A stretch of DNA of 64,000 bases, taken from assembly GCF_001905465.1 (NCBI RefSeq), contig NZ_LISX01000009.1, positions 260,635 to 324,634 of the forward strand, written 5' to 3'. Position numbers and translations under genes: made by a program. The stretch is from Kitasatospora sp. CB01950 (GTDB lineage: Bacteria; Actinomycetota; Actinomycetes; Streptomycetales; Streptomycetaceae). This document shows, piece by piece, positions 8,645 to 17,136 of the stretch. Every line of letters begins with the position of its first letter. The stretch's first letter is position 1. The notes under the pieces are model-generated. The model did no database searches, had not been told where the DNA came from, and worked only from the letters and a program-made list of their open reading frames with translations.

Positions 8645-11281
8645 TCAGCTGCTGCGGCGCCTGCGGACGGCGACCAGCAGGCCGGCGCCGGCCGTCAGCA
8701 GGGCCGCGCCGCCGACCAGGGTGTACCTGAGGGCGGTGTCGTCCGTGCCGGTGTAGGCCAGGTTGCCGCCCGAGGACTGCCCGGGCTGCGAGGGCTGCGA
8801 CGGTGCGGGCGTGGGGTCCGCCGTGGGCGTCGGGGTCGGGGCCGGGGTGCTCGGGGACGGCGGGAGCAGCTCGTTGACGGCGGTGGTGCTGACGCCGTCC
8901 TCCAGGTGCTCGTCGTCGAGGACCACCGGGCCGAGGACCGGCTGTTCCGGGGCCTTGTAGCCCTTGGGCGGGCTGACCTCCTGCCAGTAGTGCGCGCCCG
9001 CTTCGGCGCGGCGGGTGCAGGTGCCGTCGTCGCCGGTGGTGCACGGGTCGCCGACCTTGGTGTCGGCCTTGTCGCCGTCGGTCTGCAGACCGTCGGCGCT
9101 GTTCGACTCGCGCCAGAGCTGGAAGACCGCTCCGGGCAGCGCCTTGCCGTCCTGGTCGTGCTTGACCAGGCGCAGTTCGCCCTGCTGGCGGCCGAAGCCG
9201 AAGTCGAGGCTGTGGTCGTTCTGCCCGGGACCGCCGGTGGTGAGCGCGAGTTCGGCGCCGGTGGTGGGCGTCCAGTGGTGGAGCGGGCCGCCCTTGGCGT
9301 AGTCGGCGGGGTTGTCCGGGCGGACGGTGTAGGCGGTGTTGGGCTTCAGGCCGCCGGTGACGTTGCTGTTGTCGAAGTAGTACTCGCCGCGTTCGTTCGT
9401 GGTGGTGGTGCCGACCTTCTTGCCGTCCGCGTCGTACAGGTTGACGGTCACTCCGGCGGCGGGCTGCTGCTGCGGGAGTTGCTGACCGGAGCGCTCGGGG
9501 TCGTACCAGACCCGGTTGCCGATCTGCAGCGGGGCGCGGTCGCAGAGCACTTCGAGGTCGCCGATCGAGGTGCCCTTGCCGAAGGTGGGGTGTGCCTTGT
9601 CGTTGAGGCGCAGGCCCGCGCCGGGGTCGACGCCGCCGTCGCGCAGGGTGAACAGCGGGCCGTAGCCGTAGGTGGTGTTGTCCGGGTCGACGCCGGCGGT
9701 GGCGATGGACGGCTCCACCTTGGACAGCGCCAGGCCCGCGTAGGCGGCGTACGGGTGGTAGACGGTGACGCGGTGGACGTCGAAGAACTTGCTGCCGCGT
9801 GTGTCGATGCCGCAGCCCTGGTTGACGTCCAGCACGTACCGGCCGCCGGACGTGCAGGCCTTGTTGAGGTCGCCGCTCGCCCAGACCGGGGCGGTCAGGT
9901 TGTCGGCGGAGATGCGGTCGGCCAGCCGGTCGCGGAAGGCCAGCAGCATGGAGCCGTCGGTCTCGAAGCCGATCTCGCCGAGCTGCGGTTCGGGCTTGGC
10001 GAAGGCGGTTCCCGCGCAGAGCGCGCCGTCGGTGCCGGTGGGCCAGGCGTCGGTCCACGGGAACCAGCCGGCGCCCTGGCAGAGCGGGTCCTTGTTCCAG
10101 CTGGTCTGGACGGTCTGCAGGCGGGGGTGGTCGAGCGGCTGGTCGAGGACGGCGGCGCCGAACGTGCCGGTGGCCGGGTCGAAGGGCAGCACGATCGCCC
10201 GCAGGTCGCCGGTCCGGCCGGTGGACTGGCCGGAGCAGACGCCGCCGAGGTAGCCGGTGCCGTCCTGCATGCCGAGGCCGAACGGCCGCCAGTCGGAGGC
10301 CGCCGGGCAGGCCGGGGTCGGGATGCTGTAGACGGCCTTGGGCTTCTCGACGGCGGCCGCCGTGGCGTCGTAGCGGTACAGCTTGCGGTTGTTGAGGTTG
10401 ACCACGTACAGGTCGCGGCCGTCCTCGGAGAGCTTGATCCCGCCGAGGCTCTCCTTGCCGGGGGCCGCGATGAACCCGGCGTCGTCGCCGCCGTGCCGGG
10501 TCGGGCCGGCGTCCGGGACGGTGGTGAACAGCTTGGTGGTCTTCGCGGCCGGGTCGGTGACGTAGATCGCGCCGGGCCCGTTCGGGCCGTACGGGGAGCC
10601 CGCCTTGGCGAACGCCGCGCCGAACAGCCGCCGGTCGTCGCGGTTCCAGGCCAGGCCGAAGACCGTGCCGGTCTGCGGGGCGGTGGCCAGGTCGGTGATC
10701 TGCGCGGCGCCGCCGTTGGACGTGCGGGCCCGGTACGGGAAGCTCACCAGCGTGTGCCCGCCGACCGGTTCCGTCCGGGTCGGCTGGCAGGCGGTGGCCA
10801 GCGGGGCGTTCTGCTGGCAGTAGTCGGACGGGTTCCACAGGCCGGTGGTGACGGTGGCCTGCTTGCCCTCCGACAGGTCGACGAACTCCTCGTTGCTGCT
10901 CAGCGCGTTCGGGGCGCCCAGGCCCGCGCGGGAGGCGAACGCCGGGTACAGCACACCGGGTTGAGGGTTGACCACGTCCACCCGGTACCTGCCGGTGGCG
11001 GTGGGCTTGGCGGGCGTCAGCGTGACCGTGCCGTCGGCGGCCGTGACACCGGTGCGCACCCCGCCGTTCTCGCCGGTCAGCGTGACGGTGACCCCGGCCA
11101 GGCCCGGCTCCAGTGCCGGGGTGTACGTCCCGCTGTCGTCCACCGCGCGGACCACCCGCACCGTCACCGACCCGTCGGCGGTGGCGGCGGGTGCGGACAC
11201 CGCCGGGCCGGTGGCCAGGCCGGCCGCCAGCAGAGCGGCCAGCGCGGCGGATCGCCGAAGCCGCTGTCTCGTGGGTTGCAC
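8645..11281 (-). CDS. LAXTG-anchored surface protein with SdrD/SpaA-type B domains (copy 1)
   Basis: 878-residue secreted protein. A signal peptide (RRSAALAALLAAGLATGPAVSA) is followed by a beta-sandwich domain (SVTVRVVRAVDDSGTY to about residue 100) and a large central domain (about 115-600) of beta-propeller-like repeats such as GGIKLSEDGRDLYVVNLNN. A SdrD B-like domain (GNRVWYDPERSG..GVTVNLYDADGKKVG) and a SpaA-like domain (GELRLVKHDQDGKALPGAVFQLW) follow. The C terminus has a Pro/Thr-rich wall spacer, the LAYTG sortase signal typical of class E sortases, a hydrophobic helix and RRRRSS. Start GTG 11281 has AGGAG upstream. It is a near duplicate of the next gene upstream on the same strand. 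Probable role is a covalently wall-attached adhesin or aerial-surface protein. No sortase gene is in the window. Confidence 0.85.
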   Translation of the reverse strand: MQPTRQRLRRSAALAALLAAGLATGPAVSAPAATADGSVTVRVVRAVDDSGTYTPALEPGLAGVTVTLTGENGGVRTGVTAADGTVTLTPAKPTATGRYRVDVVNPQPGVLYPAFASRAGLGAPNALSSNEEFVDLSEGKQATVTTGLWNPSDYCQQNAPLATACQPTRTEPVGGHTLVSFPYRARTSNGGAAQITDLATAPQTGTVFGLAWNRDDRRLFGAAFAKAGSPYGPNGPGAIYVTDPAAKTTKLFTTVPDAGPTRHGGDDAGFIAAPGKESLGGIKLSEDGRDLYVVNLNNRKLYRYDATAAAVEKPKAVYSIPTPACPAASDWRPFGLGMQDGTGYLGGVCSGQSTGRTGDLRAIVLPFDPATGTFGAAVLDQPLDHPRLQTVQTSWNKDPLCQGAGWFPWTDAWPTGTDGALCAGTAFAKPEPQLGEIGFETDGSMLLAFRDRLADRISADNLTAPVWASGDLNKACTSGGRYVLDVNQGCGIDTRGSKFFDVHRVTVYHPYAAYAGLALSKVEPSIATAGVDPDNTTYGYGPLFTLRDGGVDPGAGLRLNDKAHPTFGKGTSIGDLEVLCDRAPLQIGNRVWYDPERSGQQLPQQQPAAGVTVNLYDADGKKVGTTTTNERGEYYFDNSNVTGGLKPNTAYTVRPDNPADYAKGGPLHHWTPTTGAELALTTGGPGQNDHSLDFGFGRQQGELRLVKHDQDGKALPGAVFQLWRESNSADGLQTDGDKADTKVGDPCTTGDDGTCTRRAEAGAHYWQEVSPPKGYKAPEQPVLGPVVLDDEHLEDGVSTTAVNELLPPSPSTPAPTPTPTADPTPAPSQPSQPGQSSGGNLAYTGTDDTALRYTLVGGAALLTAGAGLLVAVRRRRSS
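10229..10460. repeat. Near-identical 232-bp block, copy 1
   Basis: This block and 13064-13295 (offset 2,835 bases) match at every base I compared except one (ctcgacggC versus ctcgacggT), while flanking parts of the two paralogous surface-protein genes have clearly diverged. The pattern suggests recent gene conversion. Confidence 0.85.
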
Positions 11282-11445
11282 GTCTCTCCTTCGTTCCGGC
11301 GCGCCCCTCCCCCCAGGAGGGGCGCGCTCCGACGGAGGCTAGCGGGTCGCAGCGGCGGTTCGGAAGCGATGATTCCGTTTTCACCCGATAGGACAACAAC
11401 ACGACTGAGTAACGGAGATGACGAATCCTCAGATCGCGGAGACGG

Positions 11446-11476
11446 CAAGGGCCCCGGATGGCTTCCGGGGCCCTTG
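11446..11476 (-). terminator. Terminator hairpin after surface-protein copy 2
   Basis: Perfect 13-bp stem, 11446-11458 with 11464-11476, loop TGGCT. It lies 18 bases past the stop of the leftward copy-2 gene and upstream of copy 1, so the two paralogues are probably separate transcripts. No T-run follows on the minus strand, as is common in these genomes. Confidence 0.7.
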
Positions 11477-11494
11477 TTCGTCATTGACCGTGCG

Positions 11495-14113
11495 TCAGTG
11501 CGCGCGGCGCTTGCGGACGGCGATCAGCAGTCCGGCGCCGACCACCACCAGGATCGCGCCGCCTACCAGGGCGTACGTGAGGGTGGTGTCGTCCATGCCG
11601 GTGTAGGCCAGGCCGCCCGAGGGCGCCGACGGCGTCTGGGTGGGCGCCGGCGTCGGCGCGGGGGTGCTCGGGGGCGGGGGGAGCAGCTTGTTGACGGCGG
11701 TGGTGCTGACGCCGTCGTCGAGGTGGTCGTCGTCGAGGACCACCGGTCCGAGGACCGGCTGTTCGGGGGTCTGGTAGCCCTTGGGCGGGGTGATTTCCTG
11801 CCAGTAGTAGGTGCCCTTGTCGGTGACGGTGCGGCAGGTGCCGTCGTCGCCGGTGGTGCACGGGTCGCCGACCTTGGTGTCCGGCTTGTCGCCGTCGGTC
11901 TGGAGCCCGTCGGTGGCGTTGGTCTCGCGCCACAGCTGGAACACGGCTCCGGGCAGCGCCTTGCCGTCCTGGTCGTTCTTGACCAGGCGCAGTTCGCCCT
12001 GCTGCTGCATGAAGCCGAAGTCGAAGGTGTGGTCGTTCTGGCCGGGGCCGCCGGTGGTCAGGGCGCGTTCGACGTACTTTCCGCCCTTGGGGACGGTGCC
12101 GTCGGAGTCGATCGCCCGGTTGGAGCCGACGTTGTCCTTGGTCGGGACCCAGTGGTACAGCGGGCCGCCCTTGGCGTAGTCCGCCGGGTTGTCGAGGCGG
12201 ATGGTGTACGCGGTCTTCGGCTTCAGCCCGCCGGTGACGTTGCTGTCGTCGAAGTAGTACTCGCCGCGCGCGGTGGTCTTCGCGGTGCCGACCTTCTTGC
12301 CTTCGCCGTCGTACAGGTTGACGGTCGCGCCCGCCACCGGCTTCTGCTGCGGCAGCTGGAGACCGGAGCGCTCCGGGTCGTACCAGACCCGGTTGCCGAT
12401 CTGCAGCGGCGCCTTGTCGCAGAGCACTTCGAGGTCGGCCATGGACGCGCCCTTGCCGAAGCTGGCGGTGCCGTTGGACAGCTCATTGCCCAGACCTGGA
12501 TCCTTCGCGCCGTCGCGCAGGGTGAACATGGTGCCGGCCGACCACGCGTGCCCCAGCACGTCGTAGCCGGAGGTGGCGATGGAGTTCTCCACCTTGGACA
12601 GCGCCATGCCCGCGAAGGTCGCATAGACGTGACCGATGCGCTCGGTGTTGAAGAAGCCCTTGCCGCGGGTGGTGATCCCGCAGCCGAGGTTGACGTCCAG
12701 CACGTACTGGTCGCCGGACTTGCACGCCTTGTTCAGGTCGCCGGAGGCGGCCGAGACGATGAACTCGGCACCCGGCACCCCGGAGCCGCTGGTCTGGTCG
12801 GCGTACCGGTCGCGGAACGACAGCAGCATCGAGCCGTCGGTCTCGAAGCCGATCTCGCCGAGCTCGGGCTGCCCGTAGTAGTAGCACGTCCCGGTGCCCG
12901 GCTTGGCGTTGGTCCACGGGTACCAGTAGTAGCCGCCGCACACGGCCGGCGGCGTGCCCCGGTGGTCGAGGGGCTGGTTCAGCACCGCGGCGCCGAACTC
13001 GCCGGTCTCCGGGTCGAACGGGAACACCACGGCCCGCAGGTCAGCGAGCTTCTGGGTGGACTCGCCGGAGCAGACGCCGCCGAGGTAGCCGGTGCCGTCC
13101 TGCATGCCGAGGCCGAACGGCCGCCAGTCGGAGGCCGCCGGGCAGGCCGGGGTCGGGATGCTGTAGACGGCCTTGGGCTTCTCGACGGTGGCCGCCGTGG
13201 CGTCGTAGCGGTACAGCTTGCGGTTGTTGAGGTTGACCACGTACAGGTCGCGGCCGTCCTCGGAGAGCTTGATCCCGCCGAGGCTCTCCTTGCCGGCCGC
13301 GGTCAGGTAGCCGACGTCGCCGCCCGCGGTGTGCGGCGTGGCGCCGACGTCGGGGACGGTGGTGAACAGCTTGGTGGTCTTCGTCGCCGGGTCGGTGACG
13401 TAGATCGCGCCCGGGCCGCCGGGGCCGTAGGGCGCGTCGCGCTTGGCCTGGGCGGAGCTGAACAGCCGCCGGTCCTCGCGGTTCCAGGCGATGCCGAAGA
13501 CGTTGCCGGTGTCACCGTTGGTGGCGATGTCGGTGACGTCCTTGTTCATGCCGCGCGACTCGTACGGGGCGCTGAGCAGGGTCCGCCGGGTGGCGGGCTC
13601 GGCGACCGAGGGCTGGCAGGCGGTGGCCAGCGGCGCGTTCTTCTGGCAGTAGTCGGACGGGTTCCACAGGCCGGTGGTGAGGGTGGCCTGCTTGCCCGCC
13701 GACAGGTCGACGAACTCCTCGTTGCTGCTCAGCTTGTCCGGCGCGCCGGCCAGGCCCTCGCGGGAGGCGAACGCCGGGTACAGCACGCCCGGCTTCGGAT
13801 TGACCACCTCCACCCGGTACTTGCCGCTGGCGGTCGCCTTGGCGGGCGTCAGCGTGACCGTGCCGTCGGCGGCCGTGACGCCGGTGCGCACCGCGCCGTC
13901 CTCGCCGGTCAGGGTGACGGTGACCCCGGCCAGGCCCGGGTTCAGCACCGTGCTGTACGTTCCGCTCTCGTCCACGGCGCGGACCACCCGCACCGTCACC
14001 GAACCGTCGGCGGTGGCGGCCGGCGCGGACACCGCCGGGCCCGTGGCGATCCCGGTCGCGAGTAACGCCGCCAGTGCGGCGGTGCGCCGGTATCCGATCT
14101 TCTTGAGTTGCAC
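11495..14113 (-). CDS. LAXTG-anchored surface protein with SdrD/SpaA-type B domains (copy 2)
   Basis: 872 residues with the same layout as copy 1: signal peptide (TAALAALLATGIATGPAVSA), beta-sandwich, large central repeat domain with SEDGRDLYVVNLNN, SdrD B-like domain (GNRVWYDPERSGLQLPQQ), SpaA-like domain (GELRLVKNDQDGKALPGAVF), then a PTPAPTQTP spacer, LAYTG, a membrane helix and RKRRAH. Copy-specific differences lie mainly in the middle (about residues 310-480), where it has a Tyr- and Cys-containing insert (GGYYWYPW, GTCYYYG) that copy 1 lacks. I take GTG 14113 as start because it gives a signal peptide and has GGAGG nearby; the open frame to 14218 adds an unlikely leader. Anchoring by a class E sortase is inferred from family knowledge. 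Confidence 0.85.
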   Translation of the reverse strand: MQLKKIGYRRTAALAALLATGIATGPAVSAPAATADGSVTVRVVRAVDESGTYSTVLNPGLAGVTVTLTGEDGAVRTGVTAADGTVTLTPAKATASGKYRVEVVNPKPGVLYPAFASREGLAGAPDKLSSNEEFVDLSAGKQATLTTGLWNPSDYCQKNAPLATACQPSVAEPATRRTLLSAPYESRGMNKDVTDIATNGDTGNVFGIAWNREDRRLFSSAQAKRDAPYGPGGPGAIYVTDPATKTTKLFTTVPDVGATPHTAGGDVGYLTAAGKESLGGIKLSEDGRDLYVVNLNNRKLYRYDATAATVEKPKAVYSIPTPACPAASDWRPFGLGMQDGTGYLGGVCSGESTQKLADLRAVVFPFDPETGEFGAAVLNQPLDHRGTPPAVCGGYYWYPWTNAKPGTGTCYYYGQPELGEIGFETDGSMLLSFRDRYADQTSGSGVPGAEFIVSAASGDLNKACKSGDQYVLDVNLGCGITTRGKGFFNTERIGHVYATFAGMALSKVENSIATSGYDVLGHAWSAGTMFTLRDGAKDPGLGNELSNGTASFGKGASMADLEVLCDKAPLQIGNRVWYDPERSGLQLPQQKPVAGATVNLYDGEGKKVGTAKTTARGEYYFDDSNVTGGLKPKTAYTIRLDNPADYAKGGPLYHWVPTKDNVGSNRAIDSDGTVPKGGKYVERALTTGGPGQNDHTFDFGFMQQQGELRLVKNDQDGKALPGAVFQLWRETNATDGLQTDGDKPDTKVGDPCTTGDDGTCRTVTDKGTYYWQEITPPKGYQTPEQPVLGPVVLDDDHLDDGVSTTAVNKLLPPPPSTPAPTPAPTQTPSAPSGGLAYTGMDDTTLTYALVGGAILVVVGAGLLIAVRKRRAH
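13064..13295. repeat. Near-identical 232-bp block, copy 2
   Basis: Partner of 10229-10460, differing at one base. It encodes the segment from the central-domain SGVCSG-type motif back to KESLGGIKLSED in both proteins. Confidence 0.85.
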
Positions 14114-14323
14114 GTTCTCCCCTCCTCCTGTCGCGCGCCCCTCCCCCGGAAAGGCACACACGATGGGACGGAGAGTAGCGGTCCCGTGAAGTCTTCGGAA
14201 CACCGCCCTCCGTTTCACCCGTTCGGGGCAACGCGGTTTCCTGGCAGGCGTCCTGACGATGCATCAGGCAGGGGGCGGCCGACGCCTCGTCGCACGCCCC
14301 CGAAACGAACGCGCGCCCGACCG

Positions 14324-14360
14324 TTGACATCGCGGCGCGCCGATTGGAAACTTTCCTAAC
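14324..14360 (+). promoter_or_regulatory. csn promoter with CsnR (ROK) operator
   Basis: TTGACA at 14324-14329 is a consensus -35 box. At 14346-14360 lies GGAAACTTTCCTAAC, whose core GGAAA-C-TTTCC is palindromic and falls where the -10 region should be. The GAAA-N-TTTC type of palindrome is the known target of CsnR/ROK regulators of chitosan genes in Streptomyces. Binding here would occlude RNA polymerase, so autorepression of the csn operon relieved by glucosamine oligosaccharides is the natural inference. The exact -10 hexamer is unclear. Confidence 0.65.
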
Positions 14361-14403
14361 AGTCGGCCGCGTCGGTGTCACCGGATGGAGGATGATCGGG
14401 CCT

Positions 14404-15594
14404 GTGACCACCCCGAACAGATCCCGTAACCCCCTGGCCGGCACGCCCAGCCTGCTCCGGGCCATAAACGACCGCGCCGCACTGGAACTACTGCTCGCCA
14501 ACGGCCCATTGTCCCGCACCCAGATCGGCAGCCTGACCGGCCTGTCGAAGCCGACCGCGTCCCAACTGCTGGCCCGACTGGAGGCTGCGGGGCTGGTGGT
14601 CCCGGTGGGCACCACCGCGGGCGGGCCGGGGCCCAACGCCCAGCTGTACCAGGTGAATCCGGCAGCCGGGTACGTCGCGGGCCTGGACGTGACCAGCACG
14701 ACGGTGCGGGTCGCGGTCGCCGACATCACCGGGGTGACGCTGGCCGAGCACCAGGTGTCCTGCAAGGGCTGGCCGGCGGCGACGACGGTCCCGCGGGTCG
14801 CCGAGGCGGTCGCCGAGACGGTGCGCCGCGCGCAGCTCCCGCCCGGCTCGCTGCGCGAGGCGGTGATAGGGATCGGCGGCGCTCCGGACCCGGTGACCGG
14901 CAAGCTCCGCTACGCCTCGCACCTGCCGGGCTGGCACTCGCCGCGCCTGACCGAGGAGTTGGCGGCGGCGATCGGCGCGCCGGTGACCATCGAGAACGAC
15001 GTCAACCTGGCGGCGGTGGCGGAGCAGTCCGTGGGCGCGGCGGCCGGCTGCGAGGACTTCGTGCTGCTGTGGGCCGAGGAGGGCATCGGCGCGGCGATCG
15101 TGCTGGCCGGCCGGCTGCACCGCGGCTTCACCGGCGGCGCGGGCGAGGTCGGCTACATGCCGGTGCCGGACGCGCCGGTGACGGTGAGCGCCCGCCGCAA
15201 GCACACCGGCGGCTACCAGGACCTGGCCGGCGAGCCGGCAGTGCTGGCGCTGGCCCGGGCGCACGGCATCCGCGGCGCCGACGCGGCGCAGGCGGTGGCC
15301 GCGGCCCTGGACGCCCCCGGGGGCGAGGCGTTCCTGGCGGAGCTGGCCGAGCGCCTGGCGGTCGGGCTGGCAGTGATCGCCTCGGTGGTCGACCCGGAAC
15401 TGGTGGTGCTCTCCGGCGGCACCCCGACCGCGGGCGGCGAGCGCCTGCGGGAGCTGGTCCAGCAGGCGCTGGGCCGGATGTCGCTGCCCCGCCCGGAGGT
15501 CAGGCTGTCCGCGCTGCCCGGCTCCCCCGTCCTCGCCGGTGCGCTGCAGCGCGCGCTGGCCACCACCCGGGACGCCCTGTTCAGCACCCGCTGA
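14404..15594 (+). CDS. csnR: ROK-family repressor of chitosan-oligosaccharide genes
   Basis: 396-residue ROK regulator. An N-terminal winged helix-turn-helix (GPLSRTQIGSLTGLSKPTASQ broken into helices at about residues 38-58) precedes a sugar-kinase-like ROK domain: GLDVTSTTVRVAVAD, GIGGAPDP, ENDVNLAAVAE and GAGEVGYMPV. The Cys-rich zinc motif of ROK sugar kinases is absent, as expected for a regulator. I start at GTG 14404, with GGAGG 12 bases before; an ATG at 14392 directly abuts that GGAGG and is less likely. Order and content of the next five genes match the csnR-K operon of S. coelicolor, where CsnR represses chitosanase and uptake genes. The operator at 14346-14360 sits in its own promoter. 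Confidence 0.85.
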   Translation: MTTPNRSRNPLAGTPSLLRAINDRAALELLLANGPLSRTQIGSLTGLSKPTASQLLARLEAAGLVVPVGTTAGGPGPNAQLYQVNPAAGYVAGLDVTSTTVRVAVADITGVTLAEHQVSCKGWPAATTVPRVAEAVAETVRRAQLPPGSLREAVIGIGGAPDPVTGKLRYASHLPGWHSPRLTEELAAAIGAPVTIENDVNLAAVAEQSVGAAAGCEDFVLLWAEEGIGAAIVLAGRLHRGFTGGAGEVGYMPVPDAPVTVSARRKHTGGYQDLAGEPAVLALARAHGIRGADAAQAVAAALDAPGGEAFLAELAERLAVGLAVIASVVDPELVVLSGGTPTAGGERLRELVQQALGRMSLPRPEVRLSALPGSPVLAGALQRALATTRDALFSTR

Positions 15595-15602
15595 AAGGTT
15601 CC

Positions 15603-15660
15603 CGCTCGCACGCCCGCTCCGCACGCCCGCTCCGCACCTCCGCTCCGCACCTCCGCTCCC
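15603..15660. repeat. 13-bp tandem repeat between csnR and csnE
   Basis: About four and a half head-to-tail units of CGCTCCGCACCTC (first unit 12 bp, CGCTCGCACGCC; last unit truncated). It fills the 5' part of the 167-base csnR-csnE gap and contains no start codon with a ribosome binding site. No operator palindrome was seen in the rest of the gap. Confidence 0.8.
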
Positions 15661-15761
15661 CCGTCAGATCCGCAGTCCGATCCGCACGAACCCGCTCCCT
15701 CCCCCCGCACGGGCGCCGGACCCACCGGCTTCGCCCGTACCCTCGTCAGGAGTGCCATCCC

Positions 15762-17126
15762 GTGGACACCACTCGCAGCTCCCCGCTCGCCCGCCGCCGC
15801 CCGCTGGCCGCGCTCGCCGCCGCGCTCTGCACGGCCTTCCTGGCCTCCGCCTGCACCGGCACCGACTCCGGCGGCGCGGAGGACGCTTCGGCGGCCGGGC
15901 AGGACGTGACGATCACCTTCTGGCACGGCTGGAACCAGGACAACGAGGTGAAGGCGATCAACGACAACGTCGCCGCCTTCGAGAAGCTGCACCCCAACAT
16001 CCACGTCAAGGTGCGGGGGAACATCGCCGACGAGAAGAGCGAGCAGGCGCTGCGGGCCGGCGGTCCGGACGCGCCGGACGTGGTGTCCTCGTTCAGCACC
16101 GACAACGTCGGCAAGTTCTGCTCCTCGCACGTGTTCGCCGACCTCGGGCCGCTGCTGAAGAAGGACGGCATCGACCCGGCGAAGACCTTCCCGCCGGCGA
16201 TGCTCCAGTACAGCCAGTACCAGGGCAACCAGTGCACGCTGCCGCTGCTCGGCGACGCCTACGGCCTGTTCTGGAACAAGACGGCCTTCGCGAAGGCCGG
16301 GATCAGCGGCCCGCCGAAGACCTTCGGCGAACTCGCCGAGGACGCCGTCCGGTTGACGATCCCGTCCGGCGACTCCTACCAGCAGCTCGGCTTCATGCCG
16401 AACTACCACGGCTACGAGACGCCGATCGCGCACTACCTCGGCCAGTACGGCTCCACCTGGTTCGGCCCGGACGGCAGGTCCACCGTGGCCACCGACCCGA
16501 CCGTGACGGCGATGCTGACCTGGCAGAAGCAACTCGTCGACCGGCTCGGCGGGTTCGAGAAGCTGGAGAAGTACCGGACCGGCTTCGGCGACGAGTACAG
16601 CGCGAAGAATCCGTTCACCACCGGGCAGGTCGCGATGAGCATGGACGGCGAGTGGCGGACCGCCGCGCTCGCCGACGACAAGCCGGACTTCGAGTGGGCG
16701 ACCGCGCCGTTCCCCGTCCCCGACGAGCTCGCCTCCACCTACGGGCGCGGCTACCAGACCGGCACCATCATCGGCGTCGCCAACAACTCCCGGAAGCGCA
16801 CCGCCGCCTGGGAGTTCGTCAAGTACCTGACCACCGACACCGACGCGGTGGTGTCCTTCGCCAACGCCATCCACAACGTGCCGAGCACCCTGGCCGCGCT
16901 GGACTCGCCGAAGCTGCAGGTCGACGCCAACTCCAGGACCTTCCTGGACATCGCCCGCAACCCGAACTCCTCCACCACCCCGGCCAGCATCAACGGCGGC
17001 GCCTACCAGATCTCGCTGCAGAACTTCAGCTTCGAGGTGGAGTCCGGCCAGCAGACCGACCTGAAGGCGGGCCTCACGGCCACCGCCAAGGAGATCGACG
17101 ACGCCGTCAACCAGGCGAAGAAGTGA
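15762..17126 (+). CDS. csnE: Chitosan-oligosaccharide ABC transporter, substrate-binding lipoprotein
   Basis: 454-residue extracellular solute-binding protein of the MalE-like family 1. A positively charged N terminus and hydrophobic stretch end in FLASAC, with Cys31 as probable lipidated residue. The mature part begins with VTITFWHGWNQDNEVKAIND and has the typical family segments FEKLHPNIHVKV, YGLFWNKTAFAKAG and GQVAMSMDGEW. Start GTG 15762 follows AGGAG by 9 bases. It would capture D-glucosamine oligosaccharides for the two permeases directly downstream (10-base gap). The ATPase is not in the operon; Streptomyces sugar importers of this class share the MsiK ATPase encoded elsewhere. Confidence 0.85.
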   Translation: MDTTRSSPLARRRPLAALAAALCTAFLASACTGTDSGGAEDASAAGQDVTITFWHGWNQDNEVKAINDNVAAFEKLHPNIHVKVRGNIADEKSEQALRAGGPDAPDVVSSFSTDNVGKFCSSHVFADLGPLLKKDGIDPAKTFPPAMLQYSQYQGNQCTLPLLGDAYGLFWNKTAFAKAGISGPPKTFGELAEDAVRLTIPSGDSYQQLGFMPNYHGYETPIAHYLGQYGSTWFGPDGRSTVATDPTVTAMLTWQKQLVDRLGGFEKLEKYRTGFGDEYSAKNPFTTGQVAMSMDGEWRTAALADDKPDFEWATAPFPVPDELASTYGRGYQTGTIIGVANNSRKRTAAWEFVKYLTTDTDAVVSFANAIHNVPSTLAALDSPKLQVDANSRTFLDIARNPNSSTTPASINGGAYQISLQNFSFEVESGQQTDLKAGLTATAKEIDDAVNQAKK

Positions 17127-17136
17127 CGGGCGCGCC

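Noticed and set aside
8906..14065. Very long rightward open frame (1,719 codons) opposite the two surface-protein genes
   Set aside because: It is the shadow of two real leftward genes that have signal peptides, domain motifs and LAYTG ends. Its translation is low-complexity Gly/Val/Arg, with no ribosome binding site or motif.
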